From Hypholoma sublateritium FD-334 SS-4 (taxonomy: Eukaryota; Basidiomycota; Agaricomycetes; Agaricales; Strophariaceae), in NCBI GenBank assembly GCA_000827495.1, contig KN817528.1, positions 186,001 through 250,000 of the forward strand: 64,000 nucleotides of DNA. The letters run 5' to 3'. A program made the position numbers and the translations under genes. The notes under the pieces are model-generated. The model had not been told where the DNA came from. It worked only from the letters and a program-made list of their open reading frames with translations, and searched no databases. Below are positions 22,874-40,758 of this stretch, piece by piece. Numbering within the stretch: position 1 is the stretch's first letter; each line of letters begins with the position of its first letter.

Positions 22874-24884
22874 ATGACCGACGCCTCAACGTCAACGGTT
22901 GCAGAGGTCCCTTCACCCACTGAAGCCAGGATAAGATCCACCAAGGTATTATCCCCTCCGGGGCCCTTGAATTACACTGACTATATCCCAGCGCAAACTC
23001 CACGATGCTTTCGAAGTGCTCGACAGCGCCGTGACCGCCACTGCGCCCTCAGAGAGGCCGCCGCCGCCCAAACGCGCGAATACGATTCGCTCGTTGTACT
23101 CAACTCTTGCGAAATATGGCATAAAATCAGGAACAACGCCTGCGTAAGTCGCCATCATCTAACATTCTGGCCCTTTGGCCCAAGCTTACCCTCGCGTAGC
23201 GTCCGTGCCTCGGCCAGTCTATCTGCAAACACGAAAAGCACACCGCATCTCACCGCCATCCTGAACCGGGCCGCGTTAAAGACAAAGGATGCCTTTACCT
23301 TCAGGTTTTCGTCGCAGTCGCAAACACCGGCGCCGCCGTTGGCCCCAACAGCAGAATATCGACCGTCTTCTCTTCCTTCGTTCCTCTCGCGCCTTGCGAC
23401 ATACAAGCTTACAACGTATGCCAACAAACCACCGTCGATCGATGCTGTAGCTGCCTCAAAATGCGGCTGGATCAACGATGGAAAGGATCGCTTGGTCTGC
23501 GGGCTGTGCAATGCATCCTGGGTGGTCGCTGGCAGGGAAGGTATGAATCGCGATGCTGGTGCGTAGCTTACAATCTATTTTATTCATTGTTTGACCGCTT
23601 TCTCCAGCAAATTCTTTGATTGAGAAGCAGCGCGTAGCTCTCGTCGACGCCCATAAGCAAGGTTGCCCATGGAAGACGCGTCAATGCCAGGGTAGGGTTC
23701 ACCTTTGTCTGTGCCACTAAAAATAGAATCTAACCTGTCGTAGATTCTATATACTGTGTGCCCCTCCAATCACCGGCGGGCATGATCAAAGACATCAAGC
23801 TCAAAGCCTCGGCCATGGACGCGCTAACGAAGGACATATCGATAAAGCACCCCCTCGTAAGTTGCGACCACGTTATCCCATCCCAACCGTACACTAACTT
23901 CCCTCAGACAGGGTCGCAGCTCGGCTCCCTGCGCGACGTATTATCATCCTACTCACAGCAAACCGACAGCTCGCGGATGAACGAAGACTACCACGAGGCG
24001 CCATCCACCCCGCCGCCGCCGCCCGCATCCCCGCCCTCCGAGGCAGCCGTCCTCATCTCCCTCTTCGGCTGGTCGCTCGTCCCGCCTACCCCGCCCGAGC
24101 CCCCGCGGCGCGCATCCGGCACACGCGCATCGTCCGTGGCATCTGTGCCGCCCAGCCCCACGCCCTCCCGCGCCTCGTCGGTGGCACCCCCTCGCACACC
24201 CCCTAAGGCAGCGCAACAGTCCACCGAGTCATCGGTGTCGGTGCGCATCCCGTCTGCCCCCTCGCAGCTCAAGCCGGAGAACGCGGTGCTGCAGTGCGAG
24301 CTGTGCCAGCGCCGACTCGGTCTATGGGCGTTCGCCGCACGCGCTGCGCCGCCCGTAAACGAAGCACAGGCGGTCCCGCCGCCCGCCACTACGGTGGCGC
24401 GCGCGACAAAGGCCCTGCCACGCCGGGCATTTGACCTGTTGAAGGAGCACCGTTCGTACTGCCCGTACGTCGTGCGCTCGACGGCAGTGCCATCGCTGCC
24501 CGTTGCGGCCCCGATACCAGCAACGCCGGGCCGGGGCACCAGCTCTAACGGGTATGGCTCGAGTCTGTCTGTGTCGCAGTTCACCGGGAAGGCGGGTGCG
24601 CCGGGTGCGCTCGAGGGCTGGCGCGCGGTGTTGATTGTGGTGCTGCGCTATGGAATGGCGCACAAGCAACGCATTGAGTACAACTTCCTTGCGCCGAAAG
24701 ACCCCATTTCGGACGTCCCCGAGAATGGGGATGAGATGGAGGTCGACAGCGTGAAGGCGATGGTGACTGGTGTCAAAACTGGCGGGGTATGCCATCCTCT
24801 CTATGGATCGAACGTATAGTTTCTTACAAAATGGCTTTACAGGGAAAGGACCTACTCAAATATGTCCGCGGCCTATTGGGTTAG
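22874..24884 (+). CDS. C3HC-type zinc finger protein, NIPA/Rsm1-like
   Basis: Nuclear protein of the C3HC/NIPA family. S. pombe Rsm1 acts in mRNA export, and the animal homologue NIPA is an F-box-like protein at nuclear pores. The first finger is seen as KCGWINDG...LVCGLCNASWVV, followed after an intron by ALVDAHKQGCPWKTRQC; together these give the C-x2-C, H and C ligands and the conserved CPW. A second Rsm1-type finger reads LQCELCQRRLGLWAF and later LLKEHRSYCPYVV. A long Ser/Pro/Ala-rich linker separates them and an acidic MEVDSV stretch follows. The last intron (donor GTATGCC) leads to the end GKDLLKYVRGLLG, stop at 24882. Start at ATG 22874. Codons in the middle exon are strongly GC-rich. 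Confidence 0.85.
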
Positions 24885-24975
24885 TCGGCGCCCATGTGTA
24901 TTTTTGTACATTAAGGGGTTATTATAGATAGTGGAGTATCACTGTAGCTGTGATTTTTGGTGAAGGAAGACATAG

Positions 24976-27519
24976 TCAGCTCTGCCTCGTGTAGACGTCC
25001 TTCAGTCGATTCAAGGCGGCCTAAGCAGATGTCAATTTTCAGAGAACGACAGAGCAAAGAGTCTTTGCCTACATCGTAGTGCTGCAGTAACGGGGCAAAC
25101 TCTTTTTCGCCAAGCCGTATCCTCTTGACCTTTTCGAGATGATCTGCTTCCTTGAGCATCTGCTTGAAGTAGCGGGCCTATACATTGAAGATAGTTAGTA
25201 TCTATCTCGGAAGTCCTGACAACATGCGCACTTCCTGCTCTTCAACCAAGGTCCATGCATCTCCCTCCCTGCCCGCCCGCGCTGTCCGGCCGACGCGATG
25301 GACATACTTCCGCAAATCAACAGGTACATCGTAGCTGACGACATGCGAGACGTGGCTGATATCAATACCGCGCGAGATCAGATCAGAGCACACCAGTCTA
25401 CAGCAGCCAAGTTAGCCAAGGGCGACGCAGAGGTGAGCTTGAACTTACATGTGTATCTTCTGGCTCTTGAACTGCTCCAAGATGCTCTTTCGCTCTTGGG
25501 CAAGCAAGTCACTCGAATATGCGCGCGCCACGAGCGGCGGGACGTTGAAACTCCGTCCCCGCTCTGCCTCAAAGAAATCGAACAGACGGACAAGACGCGA
25601 GGTTGATTCCGCTGATTTGGTAAAGACAAGGGCATTCGTTACGTTGAGTTGGTGCACGAGATGGAAGAAAGCAAGCGGCTTCTGGGTCGATTCAATGACG
25701 ATCATGTGCTCCTGTTTGAGGGAGATTATTAGGAAGAGGTTCACATGCAAAGCAATCGCACAAACCTTCAATGTCGATGGCATTGAGAATTTTTCCATGA
25801 CGACATCCAGTACTGTCGAATCTTCGGTCTGTTTTTCGCCGCCGCCTTGTATGATGAAATATTTAGGGTTGTTGAGCTCCAGCGCAGTAATTTTTGCAGG
25901 ATCTCTGGTCAGTGTCGCGGAGAAGAGAAGCTTCTGACAGGATGATGCTTTCTTTTCCAAAAAGAACGACGGGAACGAAATGCCTGACAGACGGTGCATA
26001 AACGCGGGTGCAATCCCATCTGGCGACATGACGTTGGAAGAGTATGAGCTCGTGGCTATTGAATCGTGATCTTCTTTGGCTGACGACCCAGCTTCGGACA
26101 GGTTCTTGGGACGAGGACGAGTTGCTTCTAGAACTTGGACGAGCCAGCCCTGGAACGATTGCGCAAGTAGTCTGTCTGCTTCATCCATCACCTAGCGCGA
26201 AATAAATGTTCAATTTAACATTGATTGGTGTAAATAATACGACTAACCAGGAACCGTAGATGTTGAAGGGAGAAATTCGGCGTCCCAACGATGTGATCTA
26301 TCAGCCTTCCTGGCGTGCAGATCAATATATCAACTTTGCTTGATCCACCTTGAAAACTGAGATAACTGTGAACAGAAATAGTATTTGGTGGCGGAAGATA
26401 ACATACTTGGATATCTGATCTTGGACTAGTTGAGATTGCTCGTGTGCAAATGAATGTTGTCCGGTCGCAGTACCAATCTGGAAAGTTTTCTGAGCTCAAG
26501 CATTCTATGTTGGATGACTATTACATACCTTTAGTTTTGTCCCTTTGCTGAGCGCCTCCATTGTTTCTCGTACTTGCGAGACAAGATCTCTCGTGGGGAG
26601 AACGATTAAAGCTCGTAATCTAGTGATTATCCGCGAAGAAAGGGCCTGAGATTACTGTAAAAATCTGTAAGACGGAGGATACGGAAATGCGCACTTCTAT
26701 GATTGGTACTACATATGCCAACGTTTTACCACTACCTGTTGGTGCAGAAACGCAAACGTCGCGACAAGGATTGAAGGGAAGGTAAAGGGTGTTCGAAGGT
26801 TCATGTGTGGGTAGAAGAAACGGTAATAGAGCCGTTTGTACTGAAAAACCGTGTTAATGATGTTATCAAATTTGTAGCTGACGCGCGACATACCAGCGAA
26901 TAGCTCAGTAATACCCAAATCTCGCAACCGTTTTCTCATCCTTTCGCTCAGCCTGGTTCCACAATCGTCTTTTCCAGAAGGTATGGGCAGTACGGCCGAA
27001 GGCGACACCAATTCTGCATCAACAAGTGCTTGGTCCAGGCCTTGTAGAGCTAGCAGGGATTTTGAAGGCGCATTGGGTAACGCCGGAAGTGGGAAGAATG
27101 GCAGCGAAGCGATGATTTCGGGATTCCCTAATGTCGGCGGAGGTGTCGACGTCATTTCCTCACCATCCATAGGGTCGTCTTCGTTAACAATTTCAGCGAC
27201 TTCTTCGTCCCGTGCGCGTTTCTTGGAGACCTTGATTTCTGTATTGGGTACGATCTCACTGGACTCTATATGCAATGCATCGGTGGCCTCGACCACCATC
27301 GCTTCGTGATCCGATTCGCTTTCATCCTGTCTTTCCTCTGTCTTGTTGGTTGGTTTGTGTTTTCTACGCTCCTTTTTCCGTTTTAGATAGCGCTGCTTGG
27401 CCTTGGTCTTCTCCTAGTAGTCTAGGTAAGATTTATGTGGTATCCAAGTCTAGAGAAATCGAACCGAGAGCACCAACCTTGACGGCCTGTGCATCTAGGT
27501 TTGCGGCGGCGGCATCCAT
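24976..27519 (-). CDS. DBP6: DEAD-box ATP-dependent RNA helicase, Dbp6/DDX51-like
   Basis: Nucleolar helicase of early 60S ribosome assembly. After a basic, then acidic N-terminal region comes the Q-motif area with [10 protein letters not shown]. Motif I reads [13 protein letters not shown] across a junction, then motif [13 protein letters not shown] in [11 protein letters not shown], and the C-terminal RecA domain with [12 protein letters not shown] and the closing [12 protein letters not shown]. The insertion-rich spacing between motifs fits Dbp6/DDX51. Start at ATG 27519 ([14 protein letters not shown]). The true C-terminus is [13 protein letters not shown], reached through a last intron (donor GTAGGC after HYD) with TGA at 24976-24978. 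It is convergent with the zinc-finger gene, 91 bp apart. About ten introns. Confidence 0.9.
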
Positions 27520-27982
27520 TATTAAATGCCACCCAACCCTACGAGCAGTCTCAGTGTAGTAGGTAGAAAAAAGTTGAAGGCAAGTTGTAAACAGACGCGA
27601 GAAGCGATCAATTATTCGAGTTGACCAAATTCAATCATGTTATGACATCGCACATGTGGCTGTGCTCACTGACTTGTCAACACCAAGTGTGGACGATGCT
27701 TAAAAATGTATTTGGCCAGGACAAGATATGTTAGCTATGTGTTTACTTTTGTCCAGGAAGTGATAATGGCAACCTGAGATTGACTACATTCTACAAATCT
27801 GGATAATACATAAGAAATATAGAAACTTGAAAAGAACTTCGCAAAAACTGCAAACATATGTGCTGAGACTATCTATCGCATGAATGCGTCTAAGTAGCAT
27901 TGAGAGAGAAACGGTAGCTGTGGCGTTAGTAGATACTACTAAATCTACTTATGTCTATTTGAAAGGTTTCGTGTGACTTGCA
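27520..27982. other. Intergenic between DBP6 promoter and ABC transporter 3' end
   Basis: AT-rich 463-bp gap. It should hold the DBP6 promoter and the 3' UTR of the ABC transporter. No further gene or repeat seen. Confidence 0.5.
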
Positions 27983-34330
<6,348 letters not shown>

Positions 34331-34903
34331 TGGTTATCGGCCAGAGGGGATGCACACGAGGGATGCATGCGTGTGTTTTCGTCAGGCAGGGATTATATAG
34401 CCCAAAGAGTCCGCAGATAATTTCCGTTGGACCAAGTCTCCATTTAAGCGATGACAACATTTCTTTTGCGAAACCGAGGATAAATGGGTGCTGTGTGCGA
34501 CTTCCGGGAGTAAAATTAGGTGCTCACTGCACAGAGCGGCATGGTCTGTCGGATGAGCATCCGAGCAACGTCTGAATCGGAGTTTGACCATGAGACGGAA
34601 CCGCATCCGAGAACTACCAACCTGCTCGCCCTCACCTACAACGTCTGCTTTACCGCGGAGTGACAACTTATTGGCGAATGTACATGATGTACACAGAAAA
34701 TCAACGCGAGATTCATTGAACAGAAGACAGGGCGAAGCTGGAGAGTTGATGGTTTGAGAAAGACCTTATCCTACTTTGCACATGTTTGACGATCCATTAA
34801 AGCAATCTCTTCGACTCGTAACTGCCAGCCCATACGACAGCCATAAACTATTTGTATCATCGCCAGTCTCCTTCGGCCCCTTCTTACTCTCGATCCTTGC
34901 AAC
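34331..34903. promoter_or_regulatory. Divergent promoter shared by ABC transporter and NIS synthetase 1
   Basis: 573 bp between two ATGs pointing away from each other. Visible elements: a TATATAG near 34394 on the transporter side, two HGATAR-type GATA sites (CGATAA on the minus strand near 34335 and AGATAA near 34413), and a 15-bp palindrome (34679-34693). Co-regulation of the two genes is inferred from this arrangement only. Confidence 0.5.
34679..34693. promoter_or_regulatory. 15-bp palindrome in the divergent promoter
   Basis: TGTACAT-G-ATGTACA is a perfect 7+1+7 palindrome, about 210 bp above the NIS synthetase 1 ATG and about 350 bp above the transporter ATG. Its symmetry suits a dimeric DNA-binding protein. 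No second copy was found upstream of NIS synthetase 2. Confidence 0.4.
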
Positions 34904-37164
34904 ATGACGACCCCGACGTGTCCCAGGGATCTCAAAAACCATGAACGAGCACAATTTGCCACTGCATCGCGATTGTTATCTTGCCTAGTCACCGAATCGC
35001 TCGCGCGCGCTTTATACCAACCTTTAAAGGATATGCTAAAAGTAAATGGATACGCTATCATCCTGCAAGGCGATGTACCGACGGAGGTGTCTTTGCTTCA
35101 CGCCGAAAGCATTCTCGCTATTGTGCCTTTACACCATCCCCCTATATTCAAAGCAGATGGTGTCGATTTTCTTGGAAAAGAAATCGGATTATTGGATCCT
35201 CTTGACATGATCCCGACGATCTTTGAATACGGGGGTGCAAAATCGACGTCGGATGGAAATTCATCTGATGTAAAAGTTGCCCTATCAATTTATCGGCGTC
35301 CTCTAAAATGCTAGCTCCAGACTACAAATCTCGTCTCTGCTATCATCAATTCACTGAAAGGCTCGATGAACCTCACTTTGGATAAACGCTCTCTGTATGT
35401 ATCAACGGATGCTATCTCGATTTGGAACAAGTTCGCTGTGGGCCACAAACTTGACGAAGCCGTTCAGGCCGACATTGCAGAGGAGCTCACTAGTGCAATA
35501 AAGTGGCAAGGTACATGTGGCGTATTGATACTGTATCCACTCATCTAATACTCATTCGATTTCTCAGAGTACTCCTATGATTACCCACCAACAGCTCCTT
35601 CTTTTGAGGATCCCAGCATTGTCTGGGAACAGTCCATCGTCGAAGGTCACCCCACTCATCCAGTGCGTCTAGAGACCTGATCGGCGTCCTCATCTTAATA
35701 ATCCCATTACGTATAGATGCACAAAACAAGGCGATTCCTTCCACCACTCCCTAATTATTCACCTGGAGAATACGACCTTCTGCGACCTCAATTACGATTC
35801 ATCTCCATTCCCCGCGATAATGTTAAAATATCAAATAACTTTGAAGAGCTTGTGCAACCGTTGTTAACAACAGTCTCATCTCGTTCTGGTGTGCAGCTAC
35901 TCATCAAAGAAGATCATGTCGTCATTCCCGTTCACGCAATTCAAGTAGTCCACATCCAAGACAAGTTCCCGGAGGCCCATATCTATCCCGAGATTTTCAG
36001 CTTACCTTTGTTGGCCCAGCAAAGTCTAAGGTATGTTTTCCTCCAGACCATCTTTATCGCTTGCAACAAACAAATTTTCAATAGATCTGTCATCGTACCT
36101 GATGTCTACCGCGGTTTGCATCTTAAACTGGCGATTGGCATCAAGCTTACATCCGCCGTTCGAACAATCTCTCCCGAATCGGCATATCTTGGCCCAAGAT
36201 TCTCCTCACAAGTCGTCGATGCGCTTACAATGGACTCAGATATCGTCACAGTGGCACGAGAACTCGCGAGCGTCGTGCACAATAATCCGAATGGGGAAAT
36301 TGCAAAGCATTGCGCAGCTCTCGTGAGGGAATGCCACGAAGCCACGAGCGAGGACAGGAGCGAAAGGTTGATTGTCTGCACTTCATTGGTGGAGAGTGGC
36401 CATGCTGGAAAGGATGGTCACTTACCGTCTGTAGTGCGAGCGTTCCATCTGAACACCCAGGAAAAGCGCCTGCAATGGCTTGAAAGGTGAATGTTACGTT
36501 TCATCTATGCATATTGTCGTTAATGTTATTTCAGGTTTGTGTCTATCTTCTTACGCGCGTTCTTGCCCCCCATGCTCCATAATGGGGTGGCGTTCGAATG
36601 TCATCCACAGAATTGCGTAGCTCGCTTCGACATCGAGACGAAAGAACTCAAGGGATTCATTGTTCGCGATTTCGGTGGGCTCAAGGTCCATCGTCCTACT
36701 CTCAAAGCCTCGACCGGTGTCGATATGGATTTCATTGAAGGTCATTCGATTATCGCGTCGAGTTTGGACGACGTCTACACGAGGATGTACCACACGATCA
36801 TCCACAATCATTTCCAACAGTTAATACGCGTCCTCGATCTTCATTATAATGGTCTTGGCTGGGGGATTGTACGCCAACAACTCCGTGCAAATATTCCTAG
36901 GGAACACCCTCTGTACGACGCTTGGTTATCGCCTTCTCGGACAAGCCTGCCTGGTAAATGTTTCTTGCGAATGAGAATGTCATCTATGTATAGATTCGTG
37001 AGTTTTGTGTTCTTCAAAGGATTTCGGGATCCGTACTGAAAGTCTACGCAAAGCATCTTCATGGCCCTTTCCCAAATCTCATCCATTATACAGGAGTATC
37101 TTCGGGGTGCGAAGGCAGGGGACTTAAGGATCATGAGGAAAGGAATTTGGAATGCAAAGAATAA
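34904..37164 (+). CDS. IucA/IucC-family NRPS-independent siderophore (NIS) synthetase 1
   Basis: ATP-dependent ligase joining a carboxylic acid such as citrate to an amine or alcohol. The family motif HPTHP-MHKTRR is restored across an intron at 35663-35716. LHLKLAIGIKLTSAVRTIS follows (the conserved Lys and the SxxRT ATP-binding stretch), then the long alpha domain with NGVAFECHPQNCVARFD and VRDFGGLKVH. The C-terminal FhuF-like part contains HYNGLGWGIVRQQL and KCFLRMRM. The N-terminal domain needs an intron at 35270 (donor GTAAAAG, acceptor at 35314 or 35320) to avoid a stop. The last exon is taken from an acceptor near 37056 (CGCAAAG), because it gives GPFPNLIHYTG, aligned with SPYPNMIQYSP of the downstream paralogue; stop at 37162. 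About 645 residues and six introns. Substrates unknown. Confidence 0.9.
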
Positions 37165-37378
37165 AAATAGGTTAAATTTTGTATCTAAACAGGCTTAGAG
37201 ACTCTTGGAGATTGCGCTGGCCTCACTGTAAGGCTCTAACAGTGTTGTGTACATCGCGGAGTTTGAAACTGGCAACCAACTGCGAAGTTCAATTACATGT
37301 GGCTTGCTTTCACACCTCACACTAACTTCACTATATTCGCAATAACCAGCTACCATTTATATATAACAGGAAGTCCAA

Positions 37379-37925
37379 TCAGCCCAATCCAATGCTTTCC
37401 CAACGGAAGGACCTGCACGAAGTTGCAGTAAGCTTTAGGGCACCGAACAGCAAAAGTGGCTTAACTCTGGTTCTGGGGTTTGAACATGGCTGTTGACTCT
37501 GACTGGTTGACTTCAACCTCTTTAAAAACTTACGTTCTGGAATCTCGTTGCTCGTTGTCTTATTTATCGTTTCTACTGTCTCAATGAGCTGTTGTACGAC
37601 GTCGAGCAACACTGTAAGTGATTCAGGCAGAGCGGCGACCTAGTAACACAAACGGTGAGCCGCATTTGATTCCCAGCTTCACCGGCAAATTTTAACCACA
37701 ACTTGGTCAGCGACACCTTATAAGGTGGCATACTTTTTTATGTTTGACGGAGAGGTACATAGCCATGTAACCGCATGCTGTGCGACGCAACCCAGGCGCA
37801 GTGTGAACGGTGCCGATAAGGCCGATGCTCGGATCACCCTCGTCAAGGAGATAACCGGATGGCCCTGCTGCGCTTATCAGATAACTCTCATCATCAGAAT
37901 ATATCGCATCAGCATCCTTCCCCAA
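37379..37925 (-). pseudogene. Possible short gene or gene fragment, unknown function
   Basis: A minus-strand frame starts at ATG 37925 (MGKDADAIYSDDES) and can be spliced, with donor GTATGCC near 37733 and acceptor ACTAG near 37641, into VAALPESLTVLLDVVQQLIETVETINKTTSNE. It then runs to a stop at 37379. The second part looks like an amphipathic helical segment, loosely resembling N-terminal regions of basidiomycete STAND/NACHT proteins, but there is no nucleotide-binding domain. It could be a relic of a larger gene or chance. Function not assigned. Confidence 0.3.
37814..37884. promoter_or_regulatory. GATA-site cluster with an ATCAGATAA element
   Basis: Three HGATAR sites on the plus strand lie within 71 bp: CGATAA (37814-37819), AGATAA (37849-37854) and AGATAA (37879-37884). 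The last is part of ATCAGATAA (37876-37884), and overlapping it on the minus strand is TGATAA. ATCWGATAA is the published recognition element of iron-responsive GATA repressors (SreA, Urbs1 type). It is 590-660 bp above the NIS synthetase 2 ATG. Binding is inferred. Confidence 0.45.
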
Positions 37926-38471
37926 CCCATGGAAAGTCGAAGCTGACGTGCTCGGAGTACGATATCATGGTCTGGTTATAGCATTTTAAAGAAGATTCCC
38001 GCCACATAAAAGGGGCCACAATTTTGATCCCCTTCCACCAACCTTCCACTCACAACTCTTCTTTCCCCCATATTCTTCCAAACAACCAGTGCTTACCTCT
38101 TCGCCAGGTGTTACTACCCCTAGTGGAGACAACACTCATTGTTCGTATCACTCGCTGGCGCGTTCAATGTGATCTCAATCGATCGCGACAGGTCACAGCT
38201 GCTTATCCTGCTCAAGTTTAGTTCAATTTATTGCGGCACACACTGCCGGACATCTGAATTCTTGATCGGGCAGGTCACATTGACACACCAAACAGTTTCA
38301 GTTTTCCTCCCCTACGAACCATGTCGAATAAACTAATCCTGGTTCTGCTCCTTTTCCAGGGTCGTACATATATCAACAAGTATATTTCTAGCCAAAGCCC
38401 ACCACTCCAACTTGATAAAATTGCGCAATCACCCCCGACATACAGCATATCCTAGTCAACCCCTTGATTCG

Positions 38472-40758
38472 ATGACTTTCGGATCCATCAATCCTCCTTC
38501 TCTGGAGCATGCACAATTTGCAGTGATATCGCGTCTGATATCCTGTTTGGTGACCGAACGAATCCTGCGTGCTTTCTACATCTCTTTCCAACAACCGATC
38601 GATGACGCCGTCGGTCTCATGGTGGTTCTTTCGACCCGTACTATTGCTGAAGACGCGAATTCTTATCGGCCTTTCCGTTCCGAAGACGTATTTGTTATGA
38701 TACCATTGCACCACCCCCCGGTTTTCAGAGACCTTCCAACTCGTAAACACGGTCAACTTGTTGGTCTTGTCGATCCCCTGGATATGATACCAAGAGCGTA
38801 CGAATTTAAAATCGGGGAGAAGGACCATGATGTATACTTCTTTTTCACTCGATCTGAAATACCCAAATTTGATTGTTCTATAAGGACGGATTCGTTCAGC
38901 ACATCTTCGACTGCCTCCAGCCACCTCCATGGGACCTGTCCTCCAGCCAAAGGCTCCTTCGGATATCAGATCCGGTGTCTCTGTGGAAAGGCCTGATTGA
39001 AGACCTTGTAATATCCGAAAATCTCCTTGATCAAATCGGCGTCGAAATCCAGAGCTCTACGGACTGGCAAGGTTCGAGCGTCTCCATATACAAAGTATTC
39101 CGTCATTATTCAGCCTTGTGTAGCTTTGGCGTATGCAAACCCCCCGTCGTGTCCTCATTTATGTTCCCCTCCGATAGAATGGGAACAGAGTCTTGTTGCT
39201 GGCCATCCAACTCATCCAGTAAGTCACTTAAATAATCTCGCGCTATCGTGTTTGAAGAGAAATACCAAGATGCATCGAGCGCGGATGTTACCCCTCAACT
39301 ATGCGACAGAGAATGCCATGGATTATGATTGGTATCATCCAAAGATTCGCTTCGTTCGAGTTCCTGCTTCCCAGCTCAACCTCCTGGGATCGTTCAGACT
39401 GATCAGCAGGGAAATGGCCGCGAAGGCCTATGAACGTGCCGGCCAGTCATTAGCAGGCGATGATTTCGTTTACATGCCAATTCACGAACTTCAGACTAAA
39501 AACATTGCCTCTAAATTCAAAAACGTCGAAATCTTGAGGCCTGAGATCTACCTCCCTGCTCTCGCACAATCGAGTATCCGGTGAGTCATCTGATCTATTG
39601 TGGAGTGCATATCTAATGTTCATCAAAGTACTGTGGTTATCCCCGATTTCCCGGGTATCGCACTCAAGTTAGCTGTCGGCGTGAAAATATCCTCCGCACT
39701 TCGTACCATCTCTCATTTTACAGCCGATTTTGGTCCTCGGTTTTCAGCAGAAATTGTTCCCAAGCTGGCCGTGGATCCCAGAATTTTGTCCGTAGAACTT
39801 GAACCAAGTAGCGCGGTATATCGAACCTCGGATCCGGACATCGCGAAGCACTTTACAGCGGTCATCCGGGAAATGTACACCCCACCTAGCGGCGAGAACG
39901 TTATCGTTGTGGCTGCCTTATTGGAGATGGACCACGCCAATGTCCCTGCCGGCGTTGCTGCGGTGCAACACATTCTTGGACTTGACACCGAGAAAAAGCG
40001 AGAGGATTTCTTGGACCAGTGCGTAGTTGGCATACATCTGCTGCTGGTAATTTACTAACTTGATAACTAGATACATCCGGGTTGCGTGCGAAGCTCTCAT
40101 CCCTGCTCTCATCCAAAATGGGGTCGCCTTTGAAGCCCATGCTCAAAACGTTCTTGTCAGACTTGACATAGAAACTGGAAAAGTACGAGGGTTTGTCCTC
40201 CGCGACCTAGGCGGGCTTCGCATCCACCCTCCAACCCTGCGCGAATCTACCGGGACGAACTTCCAATTTCTGCCAAATCACTGCGTCGCAACGAACACTC
40301 TCGAAGAAATATTTCCCAAGTTCTACCACACATTCGTTCACAACCATATTCAACGCCTCATTCGAGTGCTCGGATTGCACTACAATGGACGCGGATGGGA
40401 GATGCTCCGCAAACACATGGGAACGGTTATTCCTAGAACCCATCCCGTGTGGAAAGTCTGGATGGACCCCGCCAGTACGAACGTTGATTCAAAATGCTTG
40501 ATGCGTATGCGCATGCGGGACTCGTACCGGGATGTAAGTGTCAAATTACAGGAGGCTGTGATATATTGTATTTATTATCGCTTCTTTTAGATGGTGTATA
40601 GCCCGTATCCCAATATGATCCAGTACAGCCCGCAGGCCCTTCAAGCTCCACAAAGTATGGCTGCAATTGTGGTACAGCTAATGAAGGAGACAGGAGTCAA
40701 AGCTCAGCAAGTGCTCACTCAGACGCTGGTCGCAGTGGCTCGGACAATATTTTTCTGA
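38472..40758 (+). CDS. IucA/IucC-family NRPS-independent siderophore (NIS) synthetase 2
   Basis: Tandem paralogue of the preceding gene with the same domain order. The N-terminus MTFGSINPPSLEHAQFAVIS parallels the HAQF/ERAQF start of the first copy. HPTHP-MHRAR is joined across the intron 39219-39269. KLAVGVKISSALRTISH and NGVAFEAHAQNVLVRLD follow, then LRDLGGLRIH, HYNGRGWEMLRKHM and KCLMRMRMRDSYRD. The final exon, after GTAAGTG...TTTTAG, gives MVYSPYPNMIQYSPQ and ends at TGA 40756-40758. Introns after YEFKIGEKDHD and after TDWQ restore the reading frame. About 655 residues and six introns, five at positions matching copy 1. In the motif after NGVAFE this copy has HAQN where copy 1 has HPQN. 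Whether both copies act on the same substrates is unknown. Confidence 0.91.

Larger units (their letters stand above)
37165..38471. promoter_or_regulatory. Spacer between the two NIS synthetases, upstream region of NIS synthetase 2
   Basis: 1.3 kb. It contains the GATA-site cluster (37814-37884), a possible minus-strand gene fragment (37379-37925), and a pyrimidine-rich stretch near 38030-38080 as often seen before fungal start codons. Nothing else is recognised. Confidence 0.45.

Noticed and set aside
23988..24584. Minus-strand 198-codon frame
   Set aside because: Antisense to the GC-rich Ser/Pro exon of the zinc-finger protein; low-complexity Gly/Arg/Ala translation.
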